From Lentinus brumalis (lineage: Eukaryota; Basidiomycota; Agaricomycetes; Polyporales; Polyporaceae), in NCBI GenBank assembly GCA_001792895.1, contig MARA01000002.1, positions 496,001 to 560,000 on the forward strand: DNA of 64,000 bases. Reading direction: 5' to 3'. Every line of letters begins with the position of its first letter. Within the stretch, counting starts at the first letter, position 1. The notes under the pieces were generated by a model. That model was not told the DNA's origin. It made no database searches and saw only the letters and a list, made by a program, of their open reading frames with translations. The translations under genes and the position numbers were made by a program. Positions 10,868-22,460 of the stretch are shown here, piece by piece.

Positions 10868-12611
10868 ATGCCCCAAACGTATTGCAATGCTGATGTCCTG
10901 CGGGAGATCATATCCTGGTACAGGTTCGAGCATTGGTCTTACTTACGTGATGGCGAACAGCGAACACGTACGGCGACACTGTCAAGTCTTGCTCGCTCCA
11001 GCACTATACTCCGTGACCTGGCCCTCCCGGTTCTTTGGAGACGGATGGAATCAATAATGCCATTGCTTCAATTGCTGTCTACGTTCCTACCTACTAGCGC
11101 AAGCAAGGAGAGAGAGATTGAGCGAGCGCAGGACGTGGTTTATGTCAAATATGTGCGTGCATCTAAGCAGTCAAAGTAGAACTGAGAGTGTCAACTGAGG
11201 TTGTTAGGGTCTCACTGGACCCATTCTTCACGCAGATTGGGATAGGATGCGCTACTATGCCGCTATGGTCCGTCAGCTATTTGTGGAGGAGATGCGATTT
11301 GGATCTCTCGTCCTCAAGGTCCATTTAAGCACATGGGGCTGCATACTCATGAGGTCTGGAGGATGCACACTGCTGCCCCGTCTAGACACTCTCCACTGGG
11401 ATGTCACCGATGAATCGGGACTGCCAACATTGTGTTTTCTGGCACCATCCATCCACGATCTTCTGCTCCGGTTCCGTCACCCATGGTTGTCTCAAAGGGG
11501 CCAAGAACGGAAGGACTGGCAGTTTGGCTGCTCCTCTCTGCTGTCAAATGCCTCTCTGATAACCGACAAGGTCAACACCCTCAGTATCCTCCTGGGCACC
11601 CTACAATCACCTTCCTCCTTTATTGTCATTGCTTGTTTCCACAATGTTCGCATTCTCACAATCACATGCGACTACCTCCTATTGGGCACCATGCGGACAG
11701 AGACAGCCGGAATCTACCATTTGGGATCATTGCTTCACCTTGAGCAGTTGATTCTGAATCTCGAGTTTGAGCCGGAGCATACATCCCCTCCATCCACTTC
11801 ACAGCATCTTCCCATCCCGCTCTTTCCATCCCTTGGTCGCCTGGTTGTCAGAGACCACCCAAGCACCGGACATCTGTACCAGATATTCAAGGATGCCCCT
11901 CTCATACACCTTGAAGTGGAGACATTCCATTATGAGGACATCTCCATATACCGGGAACGGTGCCGGTTATGGGCTTGTACCTTTGCACAGTTGCAGATCT
12001 TCCAGTGCTCCTTGGACCATCTTTCAGTGGATCCTCCTTATGAGATGGATGCCTTGCCACTCTCAGCTATCATCGACCCACTCTTCAACCTCCACTGCAT
12101 TCATACAATCATTCTTGACATTCCCTTTCCCGACATACACTTTGAAGACATGGACCTCACACGCATGGCAGCGGCATGGCCTAAGCTCACAGAGCTTATG
12201 GTAGATTCGCGCGAGCGACCCTTTGTCCACCATTCGATGGATAGCTGCATGATCACATACAATGGGTTGCTGCAGTTGACATCGAGGTGCCCGGAGCTGA
12301 CTTGGATATCACTTCCAATGTTGTATCTTTCTGCGGAGACGGAAAAAGAGGTGAGGTTGGATGACATTTCCCCCCACAACTTACGCTTTTTGAATGTGTC
12401 TGTGGCTACGGTGCACGATTACGCATTATGTGCAGAGTGGTTAGACACCTGCTTTCCGCACCTCGATGACGGTGGTCCAGTTGTGGATACAGATGTGGAA
12501 CGGCATAATGGAAGGGTATTAGCACATTGGAAGGGCATGTATATATCTTCGAGTTGGAATTGTGTGCTGGAGGAGTTGTATAAACGGCGTAACCATAGTG
12601 TATATATGTAG
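10868..12611 (+). CDS. F-box-like / leucine-rich protein C
   Basis: Exons 10868-11152 and 11208-12611. The acceptor (gttgttag) was chosen because it restores the same G-L-T...IL-x-ADW sequence that follows the intron in gene A. The protein is about 562 residues: an F-box-like N-terminus (ADVLREIISWY ... SLARSSTILRDLALPVLW, residues ~7-60), then irregular leucine-rich repeats ending in an EYAL/DYALCAEWLD block shared by all three paralogs. It is the intact counterpart of the broken gene B, closest to it in the WQFGC(S/A)SLLS and HLGSLLHL blocks. Predicted SCF substrate adaptor; the target is unknown. Confidence 0.86.
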
Positions 12612-14759
12612 TTTATGGACATTACATACATTATCATTCCTTCCCTTCTGGTTCTGCAAGTGTTGCTACAGCGCTGTCTCCCCTTCGGAGACATCTTCTC
12701 TCACCCCGTTGCCATCCTCCTCCACTTTTTGTGCTCCCTTCTCTACAGGGAGTACTATCTCTCGAGCCCGCTCAGACATGTCAATGTCAAGGTCTGAGCT
12801 CGAACAGAACATCCCTCTTGCACCTCCTCTTGAGCTTCCACTCTGCCGACGAAGAAATATTATCCCTCCTATGCTGCAGGAAGAAAATCTGCGGGCCGTT
12901 CCTACCACTCCATCGGCAATGTCGCAAATCATCTTATGGATCTTACCGAGCTACGGTAAGATGGGTAAGATGGTGTAAGCCGTACGCTGTTTGGTTATGT
13001 ACCCATCCCCTCCTAAGATCAACTGAACTTATAGGACATCTTCCGAGCAACTTACAAGGAACTTAGGTGAAACATTAGAAAAGACCACAAGCCCTATACA
13101 GGGTCACAAGGCGACAGCTTCTTTATCACACAGAGCTTGGACGTAAACATTGCATTCGAATACAACTACAACATACAACTGCCTGTACGCATACAATATA
13201 CCTCCTTCCACACAATGATAATGCGCTCCGAGGAACGCACCCTCTACAGTGGCAGGCAATCAGCAGGCGGGTCACAGCTGGATAGGGAACTTACCTAATG
13301 CAGGAGGACATCAAACACGAGGCTGAGCGCACAAGCCCTGGACATACTCGGGGAGTTGTCGACCATGCACTATTGCACGCGACCACAACGAGCGAGCACA
13401 TACAGCATCTGGGGAGGGCAAGTCAGCATGTGACAACGATGATGCATGGAGCACGTACCTGTCTCAACCTGTTCGGACACAACAATCGCGCCCATTGTGT
13501 GAACTCCTTCGTTCTCGACTCGCCGGTGCCCGTGCCCGCAGAACTGGTTCCCGATCTTCTGCGTGCTCAGTCTCACCGCTAGCAAAAAGGCATGGTACAT
13601 GGTAGCGATGACTGCTGTATGACCTGTACTCGGGGAGTGCAAAACTGTGACAGCAAGGACAGAAGGCAAAACGTAGGGGAAGTAGGGGAAAGGGTGCTTG
13701 CGGCATGCAAATAATGACAAAAGGACTTACCACTGATCTCATCATCGAATCGCGCTCAGCTCCTCCAATCCATCGCTGCCCAATCCACTCCTATTGCCGT
13801 GTGATCATGGATGGATTCACAGCAAAGACCCAGAAGGCCCGATAAGCGGCAGCAGGAGCAGTTCATGCGAGAGGAAAGCGATAGGTCGATGAAATTTAAG
13901 CTCAAGTACCAGCAATGTGTTCTATACAGCTGAGGCTAAGCCAGGAGTGGAGGATGTAGCAGGAAGACACCAGAGAGCCTGGTGGGAGTCAAGCATGGTG
14001 CTGGCGAGGTTCGAGTGGAAGTTGCCGGTTAAGCTTAGGGCAGGCCTTACCTCACTTCAACCGCAGACTTTACAATGTTTTGCACGGCTCCAGCATGCTA
14101 TACTGTCTCATCCACGCAAACCACAAACTTCTCGATGCTTTGGTGGTTCTATCAGTCAGCAATCACACCACCTTACAGGACTTCAACGTGGGTTTCAGGT
14201 GAACCTTTGCCGCACTTTGGTGTTTATATGTGTAAGTTCTGTAAGACTCTAAGATGCTGGTAAGTCGAAACATCATAAGTTCTAATATGTCCAGTAAGTT
14301 GTAAGACCTCGTAAGATACAAGAGCGAAGAGCGTCGAGTACGATAGCTGCGAGCGCAACACGCTTTGTAATGACGTCATTCAAGCCTGAGGCGATGAAAT
14401 AGGTGGGAATAGCATGAGTCATAACTTGCAAGCTCCCTGGATTGGGCCAAAGCTTTGATAAGGTAGTCGTGAGAAGAAGTTCAACCAAGCAAGCTGGTAT
14501 GTAAGCAGCTTACAGCTTACAAGAACACTAAGTAGTGCACATGGGAACCATGTGGCCAACGTGGCGTCCATGTGAGTCTCGCATGTTCGCCAGGGGCTCG
14601 GCTAACCCCGACGTCCCATTCTTTTTGGAAATCATGAGCATTTGTCAGCCCTTCAAGAGGGGAAGTTGTTGTTTGCCCATCACATTTCACGATCAGTTCG
14701 AGTGGTGTCAGCCACCACATCATCATACCTGTGCCTCTCTCAAGCGTATAGTGCCGCTC
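12612..14759. other. long intergenic stretch, no feature seen
   Basis: About 2.1 kb with only short overlapping open frames on both strands (longest about 138 codons, 12562-12978). None has a motif or clear splice-linked partner. Confidence 0.5.
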
Positions 14760-15749
14760 ATGGCAGATCTGGATGCTCCAGTGATCCCACCACCAGAAAG
14801 AAAGTTATCCGCACAGGAATTACACTGGTGGCATATTCTCGCAGTGCCCGGCAATGAACTCTACAAGCCTGAGGTTCATTTAATATAAGCTGTGTCGAGC
14901 TCATCATTAACGTTACTACAGACCAACTTGTGTGGCAATTTCAGTATAGACCCACCATTGGCCATCACTGACACCACACTGTCGGTTGGCGGGTCACTGA
15001 ATGGTGTCAACTATACCAATTGTGAAATATCCGTGCGTGTACCATATCAGGTGAGCAATGGACATATACCTCTGGAGATATTCTCAAGTCACATGCAGGA
15101 GTTGATGTCTTCATCTTCGCAAATACATGAAGGCCATGATGGTTATCATACAGATCCCTCAGATCCATCTGCTCTTCACTTGCCACACCCTGCACCAATT
15201 GGCAGCCAGATATTCCTACCAGAGGCAGAATGTTCTGTGGTGTCAGACGAGTTAAATACGGTGCACCAGATCATCCTCGATGCTACACTGTTTCCATTTG
15301 TCACTGACGTATCTATGTATGCAGTATGAACCCATATGCCTCGAGCGAGGATGTGGGAAGTTATTTGCGAATAAGCATACGCTCAAGAGACACCTATACC
15401 GCTTCCATGGTCTCGGTAGCATTCAAGAAAAGTACAAAGGCAGTAAGTGATGTTGCTCCAGCACAGAACATGTATGATGTCGATAACCCTGTGATATTTT
15501 CTAGCATATGCGTGCACATTTGCAGGTTGCACCAAGTCGTACTGGACCCCTTATACTCTCCGTCACCATACAATGAATAAGCATGCAACTAAAGGTATGC
15601 CTCCTGCAGACATATTCTAGACTCACTCACAAGTTCAAATGGCAGCATACGATTGCTTCTACCCCGGATGTGGGAGGTCCTTCACCTCTGTTCGGGGTGC
15701 CAATCAACATTCTGCGATGGTACACCGATGTATGAATGAATGTACCTAA
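14760..15749 (+). CDS. C2H2 zinc-finger protein with three fingers
   Basis: Six exons (14760-14873, 14922-15050, 15099-15260, 15325-15442, 15505-15594, 15646-15749) splice into one 238-codon frame; every phase agrees. Each of the last three exons carries one C2H2 finger: C-LERG-C...HLYRFH, C-TFAG-C...HHTMNKH and C-FYPG-C...HSAMVH. Introns separate the fingers one per exon, an orderly layout. The N-terminal ~145 residues are Ser/Thr/Pro-rich without a known domain. Likely a sequence-specific DNA-binding protein in the nucleus. The first two introns have weaker donors (gttcat and gtgagc), so the exact N-terminus is less sure. Confidence 0.8.
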
Positions 15750-17104
15750 GAGACAACGAAAGAGCCATCTATTACTGGAACCATGTAACCATAGCATTTA
15801 ACAAATTGTGCCATCCTGGAATGATGGCTACAATACGCAGCCTCTGAGAGAGCATGAGCTTAGCGCGGCAGCTGACATGGTCGGGAGGCTGCGTACATTG
15901 GGTGCCTGCTTGAGAATCACTACATCTACCTTGTCCATGTCTTTGTGGTCAAGATACTGGCAGAACAACCCGTCCACGTCTGGTACACCCCGGGCCACTG
16001 CAATGAGCTTCTGGTGGCTTCTGATGCCAATATCCAGGAAGATTGGTAACATGTGCAGCATTGGCATGACCAGACTTGAAAAGAACTTGTTGAGGTCACC
16101 ATTGCATGCATCTGCGTGGGATCGAGGAATGGGATGGACAGACTCGTTAGGTCTCGCTATGCGAGACGTGGTGGCCACTGGCAACGGACGTGACGAGAGC
16201 TTGGAATATGCCGCAACCCGCTGCAATGGACATCAGACGTGTCGGCAGGGTGTTTCTGTCTCGGTGGGGTGACACTAATGCATCAGCAGCAGTTTGACGT
16301 ATGCCATATACGGCCAGCAGTTCGGATAGGTGTTCACCGCTGGCACGATGATGATGATGATCATAGATCATAGATTATAACGGCATGAGGCTGGTTACGG
16401 CCGAACTTGCCACTTGTGCAATCCTACACTAGGCTGACTCGATGGCGATACTAGTACTAGTAAACCGTAATGTGGTGGGACTTGGAAATTTTAGCTAGAT
16501 ACTTGGATCCCTCACGCAGTGTATGGCATTGCCACTGCGTAACACCTCTGTAGTGACTGTAAACACCCCGAGCTTCTGCTTGTTGTCCCATGAAGCATTG
16601 GCTGTTGGACATGGGACGGATCCGGAACATGGCATCGCTGCGGCGTAAAGCCTCCGTCAATGACCCTGGGCTCCCGCTTGTCATCGCATGAAGCATTGGC
16701 TATCAAAGATAGAACTGAGTCAGAATGCGGCATGCTGCTGTGTAAAGCCTCCGTCAATGACCCTGAGTGTCTGTCTGTCATCCTACAAAGCATTGGCTAT
16801 TGGATATGTGACTGATCCGGAACACGGCATCGCTGCTGCGTAAAGCCTCCGTGAATGACCCTGAGCTTCTGCCTGTTGCCTGATCATCTCAGAATGCAAA
16901 TTACACCCTCCGTGTTTACACAGCAGGTAAGTGTATTGTTTGTAATATGTAGGCAAAGTGCTTAGTGAGGTAATTACAGGTAATGGAATTGTTCACTAGC
17001 ATTATGTCCTGTAATGGTGTCTGTTAGCGTATCTAGGACATAAAGAGTGATTGTTTGGTGGCTCATCAGCTACAGTCGATGACAAGCCCCCAAGCGCTCT
17101 TTCA
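15750..17104. other. intergenic, contains a tandem array
   Basis: No gene is supported. Open frames at 15808-16272 (plus) and 15828-16226 (minus) overlap and lack motifs. The tandem array is listed separately. Exons of the next zinc-finger gene may begin just before 17105. Confidence 0.5.
16569..16882 (+). repeat. tandem array, ~98-bp unit, about 3.2 copies
   Basis: The word aagcattggct begins units at 16593, 16691 and 16788 (period 98 then 97), and gtaaagcctccgt(c/g)aatgaccc recurs in each unit. A partly degraded unit precedes the array. Units are diverged from each other at many sites. Confidence 0.85.
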
Positions 17105-17800
17105 ATGCCGCCATATTCTCTGCACACAACAACAACACCTCAGCCTGTGGAGCCAATACCAATGGCAGCTAATCCGTGCACTGTTGCAGTTGACCAGTAT
17201 CAACCAGTGGATGTTGACGAAGAAGCAAACACTCATCACCTTCATGACTACAAGCAAGGTCTCACCTCTACACATGGAGTGGTGGTGAACAGTGCTGCTG
17301 TTGTATCCAGCCAGATTGATTGTTTTCCCAATGAAGCACCTCATGGTGGGTACCCTCAGCCATTGGAACACTCAAATGCTTACATTTTGCCTGGGCCCTG
17401 CAGCGCACTCTCAAATGGAATCTGTTGGAGAGAATTCTCTAGCACCCATGCCTGTGCAGGTCACCTGGGTGATATACACCTACTCGGAAGCGAGGCTCAA
17501 CTCACAGCTGCAATATCGCCAGACCGCAGTTGATCATCCTGCTACCCTGCACAAAAAGTTTCTATGTGTTCTATGTCTACGCTCCTTCTGCTCCCCGTAC
17601 AACGTGCATCGCCACCATAAAATACACACCAAGCAAGAGCCGTTTGCCTGTCAAGGTGGATGCGGAAAGAGCTTTATGAGGAAGGACACACTGCGAAGAC
17701 ATCAGGTATGGCATACGCCAAGTAACATGACCACCGCTGATGTTTCTATGTGTAGGTTAGAAAGAATTGTGGTATTAAGGAGCCAAGTCAGTCAGCATGA
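17105..17800 (+). CDS. C2H2-type zinc-finger protein with two fingers
   Basis: Exons 17105-17345, 17404-17705 and 17756-17800 join in one 195-codon frame. Finger 1 is C-VL-C...HRHHKIH. Finger 2 is C-QGG-C-GKSFMRKDTLRRH, and splicing of the last intron turns its end into H-x5-C, a C2HC variant. The first ~110 residues are Pro/Ser/Thr/Gln-rich and low in structure, typical of a fungal transcription factor. Upstream exons ending at the ctacag near 17083 are possible. It lies 1.36 kb from the three-finger gene on the same strand, but similarity outside the fingers is not obvious. Confidence 0.72.
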
Positions 17801-18873
17801 AGCAGCCATATGGGAATATAATGAAAGTATACACTAGTATATGTACAAGTGCTGTAAGTATAAGCTTCGCTTGTACTGGGTCTCATGGGCTCCTCTGGTG
17901 CTTATTCCATTTCACAAGAGTGCGAGTGAAGGCTTGTTTGGAATTTACATCAGTAAGTTGGGAAAATACTGAGAGCATTGAGAGACACTGAGAGACACTG
18001 AGAGACACTGAGAGAACTGGTGGCACTGGCAGTGCAAAGCTCACCTTGTTCAGAGCTCCGTACAGTTGTCCTCCAACAGAATTGGCTTCAACTTCGTAAA
18101 TTGTACCTTCTACACATTGCGGCTCCCTTATTCAGGCATACTTGTTTATACGCTTTCTGCGCAGCTGGATCTACTATATATTTGGATGATTTACCAGTCA
18201 TCGAGCCACATAAACCTTTCAGAGTCTTTCCATACACATGAGTCTTGTATGTCCATTCGAGAGAAGACCGTGCAGTGACGAGGGCTGACTTGAAGGTTTG
18301 CATGCTTTTCCGCACTGTGCTGTGGAGTGCTTACTGCCACCGCACGGACGGTGGTCTTAGTAAATTGCGAGGTTTCTGATGGGCAGCAAAACGTAAGTCG
18401 CACGTTGATAGTCCACTCATTCAATTGTCTCCCCTCAGACAGAACTGAGAAGGGAAATTTAACCCGCCGCAGTTGATGTCGACCACCCGGCCTAAGTGCT
18501 GACCAAGCGCCTTGCGAAGCCGCATGCGGACTGAAATGCAGTGCTTGTAGTATCATGTTGTACTTATCGTGTATGGATCTTGCCTGAATCCCACGACATC
18601 AGCCTCACCGAGCCCCTCCACTTGAGCATTCAGTACTACCCCATGAAGGACACAGCAGTACGACAAACGGGAGCAGTCTCCGGAGTGTCAGCAGTGGCCG
18701 ACCACTGTCAGCAGGGCAGTGCCGCCAGGATCCAATCGGGGCCCTCGACCCGTTCCAATCATTATGAAGTGCTTCCCGCCTTGCGGGCAGAGCTCGGGCA
18801 CACAACACCTTACCAGAAAGCATCCTTGCCTACTCCGCCAAAGGTGAAGTGAGGAGTGCCGGAGCGGGATAAC
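17801..18873. other. intergenic with a short minisatellite
   Basis: No gene called. An open frame at 18541-18852 might hold upstream exons of the fork-head-like gene, but splice evidence is weak. Confidence 0.45.
17981..18010 (+). repeat. 10-bp minisatellite, three perfect units
   Basis: Three perfect copies of agagacactg, flanked by decayed units on both sides. Confidence 0.9.
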
Positions 18874-19678
18874 ATGCTCACAGATAAGTATTATGACTCT
18901 TTGCAGCTCGCGCCTGGAGAATGCAAGACATTTTACCAGGCTGATGTGACCGGCTATAGCTGGGGCACGTTGATCGTATTTCGACTGGACCAGAACGGCT
19001 GTGAGTACAGTATAGCTTTCTGTTGAAGAGCGCCGTGTTGAAGGGTTGTGGTACAGACACATTGCGATACTGGGGGGAGCATTACACTCCCGCGTTGTCG
19101 CACGACCGCATCGGCTACGATGTTCGAAACTTTGTCAATAGCAAGACTCCGCCCGCGCACGAGGTCTACAGACGCCTTGGCATGTCCGGCGAGAATCATG
19201 AGGTGGGGTTGGACCTTATTCCTCCTCCACCTAAGGGTGGCAAACCCCGATGTGCCTGGACGACGCTGTGCCTGCTCGCCCTGGTCAGTGCACCACGACG
19301 GTGTCTCCTCGGTTACGAGATCATTGCACTGCTCATGGGACACTATTCCTATTTTCGTGAGACGACAACTATGAGCTGGGTGGTACGTACTTGTTCGCGC
19401 TCGGAGCCACTCAGTTTGACAACACTGACCCGTGCTCGTGGCAGAATAAAATATGGAACACGCTTTATAATGGGCGTCGCGAGTTTGCCTCGCTGCCAAC
19501 TCCATATGATCTGGATGCCGCTGAACGAGTGTGGTATATCGACTATACTGATTGTAGTCGACCGCCTTCACCTCCTCCTTATGGGGCCTGCCTCTATCCG
19601 CTGTACGACCATCGCAGAAAGGCGCGTGCCAAGCAGTCCCCGTCCCCTGCGTCCTCTGAGGTAATTGGCGGGGAGTAG
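18874..19678 (+). CDS. divergent fork-head (winged-helix)-like protein
   Basis: Exons 18874-19000, 19057-19382 and 19445-19678 give a continuous 228-codon frame. Residues ~103-187 resemble a fork-head domain: G-K-P-R-C-A-W-x-x-L-C, a helix with LTL-like L-L-G-Y-E-I-I, Y-F-R-E, then S-W-V-N-K-I-W-N-T-L across the intron-2 junction and E-R-V-W-Y-I-D-Y where the family has the S-Y-W-x-L-D strand. Splicing intron 2 is what brings the second half into frame. The canonical H-N-L-S-L recognition helix is altered to N-T-L-Y-N, so DNA specificity, if any, would differ. The basic, Ser/Pro-rich tail suits a nuclear protein. The similarity was judged by eye; a profile search would decide it. Confidence 0.6.
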
Positions 19679-19984
19679 GGTTTGGTGGTATCACTTACTT
19701 ATGTGTGATAGGTTTCACTGTGGTGTATGAGGCTGTGCCTGTGCTTATTGCCGTTCAGCAGGTTTAATACGCGGACTTCGCTCCGGCGTTGGGCACTTGG
19801 AGCGGCAAAATTCAATGTATAATCTGCTCAGGATACACCAATGTCGTGGATGAGGTGATCTCGATGCTGAACTCGGTGTCTAACGATCTGTCGGAACAAT
19901 GCGAATTACTTGAACCGCTGATGTCCGTCCCTCCCAGGTATCCGCCATAAAGACAGCCGGAGGTCAGAAAGAAGAAATGTATAG
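19679..19984. other. short spacer before the LINE relic
   Basis: Nothing recognisable. Confidence 0.5.
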
Positions 19985-22460
19985 AGACCCGCGGACGCAT
20001 TACAGAGCTCGAAGCTCGGCCTCGCTATCAAGTAATAGAGGGGTACGGTGTCGAGAGGTAGGGACAGTTCGTAGACGAAATGTGCCAGTGTAGCCAGAAG
20101 ACGATGTATACGTAAAAGGAAGTCCTGGAAGTCCCAAGCCTGCATACGATGGAACATCTGCCGCGCACCTGGAAGGGGCTCCGACAGGTCGTCGAGGGCA
20201 GCCAATAGACAGGATTCGCGACAATCAACTACGACAGAAACGGCAGATATGAAGCTGCTGTGGTACGTTCGGGGATCGGTGGCGGCCTTCCTCCACACCG
20301 AGACGACGGTTGGAGCACAGGAACCGTACCAGGGCCTCTCGGTGCTTCGGATGAGAGACAACGAGGTAGGGTTGCGGCGACAAAGGAGCGACAGCGTGAA
20401 GGGCTGAGGGCTGCGCTCAAAACGTGTTGTAATCACTGGGAGCTTGCAGGATTTCGTGACACAGACGTACAGGTGCTGGGCGACGGAGGACTCGACTTCG
20501 ATGAGAGTCGCTTTGACACGGTCCAGAGCCGGCGGGGTTTCCAGTGGAAGGGGAACCGTGAAGGGGAACCGAAGAGGGGAACCGGGAAGGGGAACGGGAA
20601 GGGGAGGGTGTAGACCGAGTGGCGTAAGTCGCTACACCAGAACAAGTGGCCATTGGGGGCGGACTCATGTGGTTGGGCAAGTTCCCAAGCATCCTGTACG
20701 GCCGCGAGTGCAATCGCAGGCCGTTCAAGAGGGACGTAGACGAGCCAGCGTGATACTAAGCTCGCGCGTCGATAGCGAAGTGGCCAGATGCCAGTTTGTC
20801 CGTGTACAGGGGGATGGTGAAGGAGCGAGGACTGACGGCCAACGCGCGGCGGAAGTCCGTGGTCTGCACGGCCAGTAAGGGTGCCAAAGACGTCTGACGG
20901 ACGTCGATCGCGGCATCGCAGCCATGAACCAGGTGTGGCTCCATGAGGGCGCTGTACGTGGAGAGTACGGAACACGGCTGGAGCGTGCCAACACGGGATT
21001 CTAAACAGAGCGACGTGTTGGCAATGTTGCGTGCTGCGGCCGCGTTAACTTCGTAGTGTCGCACGAATTTACCTCGGTGTGTGGAGGTGAACGTCATGCC
21101 GGCGTATGTAGCTGTCTCGAAGAGGTGCATCGGCCTGCCATGAATAAGTACCGGGCGTTTCTGGAGTGCGTTGAATACCATGATGATCGACTTCGGACGC
21201 AGAGAATCAGGAGACTCGCAGCGCACAAGTTGGCAACCTGTTCGGCCTTGCTCTGGATGCCGCCATTGGACATAGACATGGCAGCAATATTGTCGGCGAT
21301 GAGGAGCAAGTTGACCAGCGTGGTTGCGAGCTCGATATCGTCTGGGTGCGGAGAAAGCAGGAGGTCCGTGATGAGAGGATCGGAGACGCAGGGTCGCCAA
21401 CCAAGATGCCGCCGCCGCACGGAATTGCTCTGAGAACTCGCCGTTGAAGCGGAGTACGTACCGCAAGTCAGCGTAGAGGCGTCGTAGCCAGTCCAGCAGC
21501 GGACTGCCGGCACCGAATCGCATGAGCTTCACCCACAAGGCGGCTTGGTGTACGGATGGGAATGTGTTCTCATTGTCCAGCAGCATCAAATAGAGCGAGC
21601 GCCCCAGGCTTCAGGCCTTCTCGATGCAGATGCGCATGATGACGGGGTTATTGACGGTGAGGTGGCTCTTACGAAAGCCGCTTGGCGCATACGGGAGGGT
21701 ATCCGTTGCTTCAGCCCATTCGCGTAGCCGGCGGTCGATGACGAGAGTCAACATCTTGAGAAAAGCGCTCTCCAGCCCAATAGCGTGGTAGTTCTTGGGA
21801 ATCGTGCCATCTTTGCGAGGCTTCTTCACGGCTGCCACGATTGCCGTGAGCCAGTCCTCCGGGACGGTCCCGGAGTCGATGCAGAGTTGGAATAACTCGC
21901 GTAGTTTCTCCGACGGGACCTGTAGAAGGGACTCGTAGGGGACATCGTCGATTCCGCGGGCGTGGCCAAAGCAGTTGTTGCAGATGTGCGCTTTGGCGGC
22001 GTCACTCTCATCCAGTGCGAAGGGGCGGGAGAAGGATCGTGTCTCGGTGGTGTCAGGTGAGCAGTGAGGCAAGTGCTGGCCCTGCAGTCGCAGGACGGCG
22101 ATGCGAAGGGCGTCGAACTGCGCATCTGCTGAGGGAGCGCGGTTCATGCGCTCAATGAACACCGGCGGCAATTCCTCGATAGAGATGAGGGGCGGGCGTG
22201 GTTTCGCTGCGGTAAAGGTTGTGTACGCTCTCCAGTATGCCGCAGGGGAAGATGCGAAGAGGTTCTGTCCGAGGTTCTGTTGGCGGATGGCGAGCAAGGA
22301 TGGAGGCTGGTAGCCCGCCGCAAACCATAGGACTCGCTGTGCCTCGACCTTCTTGTTGTGCCTGATCTTGTGTCTGGGGTCGCTGTCTTGCCGGGGAGAG
22401 CGCACCCTGAAAGTCTGAAGAAAGGTCAGTAGGCGCGTCGTTGTCAAGATCCCACAACAC
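19985..22460 (-). mobile_element. decayed non-LTR retrotransposon (LINE) reverse-transcriptase region
   Basis: Read on the minus strand from 22460 down. A linker ending with aromatic K/R-rich motifs leads into reverse-transcriptase blocks in frames 22447-21611 and 21589-20756: P-K-N-Y-H-A-I-G-L-E-S-A-F-L-K-M-L, DRRLREW, P-S-G-F-R. The palm has LLDNENTFPSVH. The catalytic Y/F-A-D-D box (plus coordinates ~21289-21297) reads I-A-D-N, so the second catalytic Asp is lost. A C-terminal W-D-F-x-D-F-L-L-R-I-H-R-L-L-A-T-L-A block (minus, ~20090-20150) is typical of basidiomycete LINE ends. Frames shift several times and no endonuclease domain is seen upstream, so this is an inactive, 5'-truncated relic. 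Target duplications were not found. Confidence 0.85.

Noticed and set aside
16569..16882. CRISPR-like array
   Set aside because: The unit is about 98 bp with no separate conserved repeat and variable spacer; it is an ordinary tandem repeat in a eukaryote.
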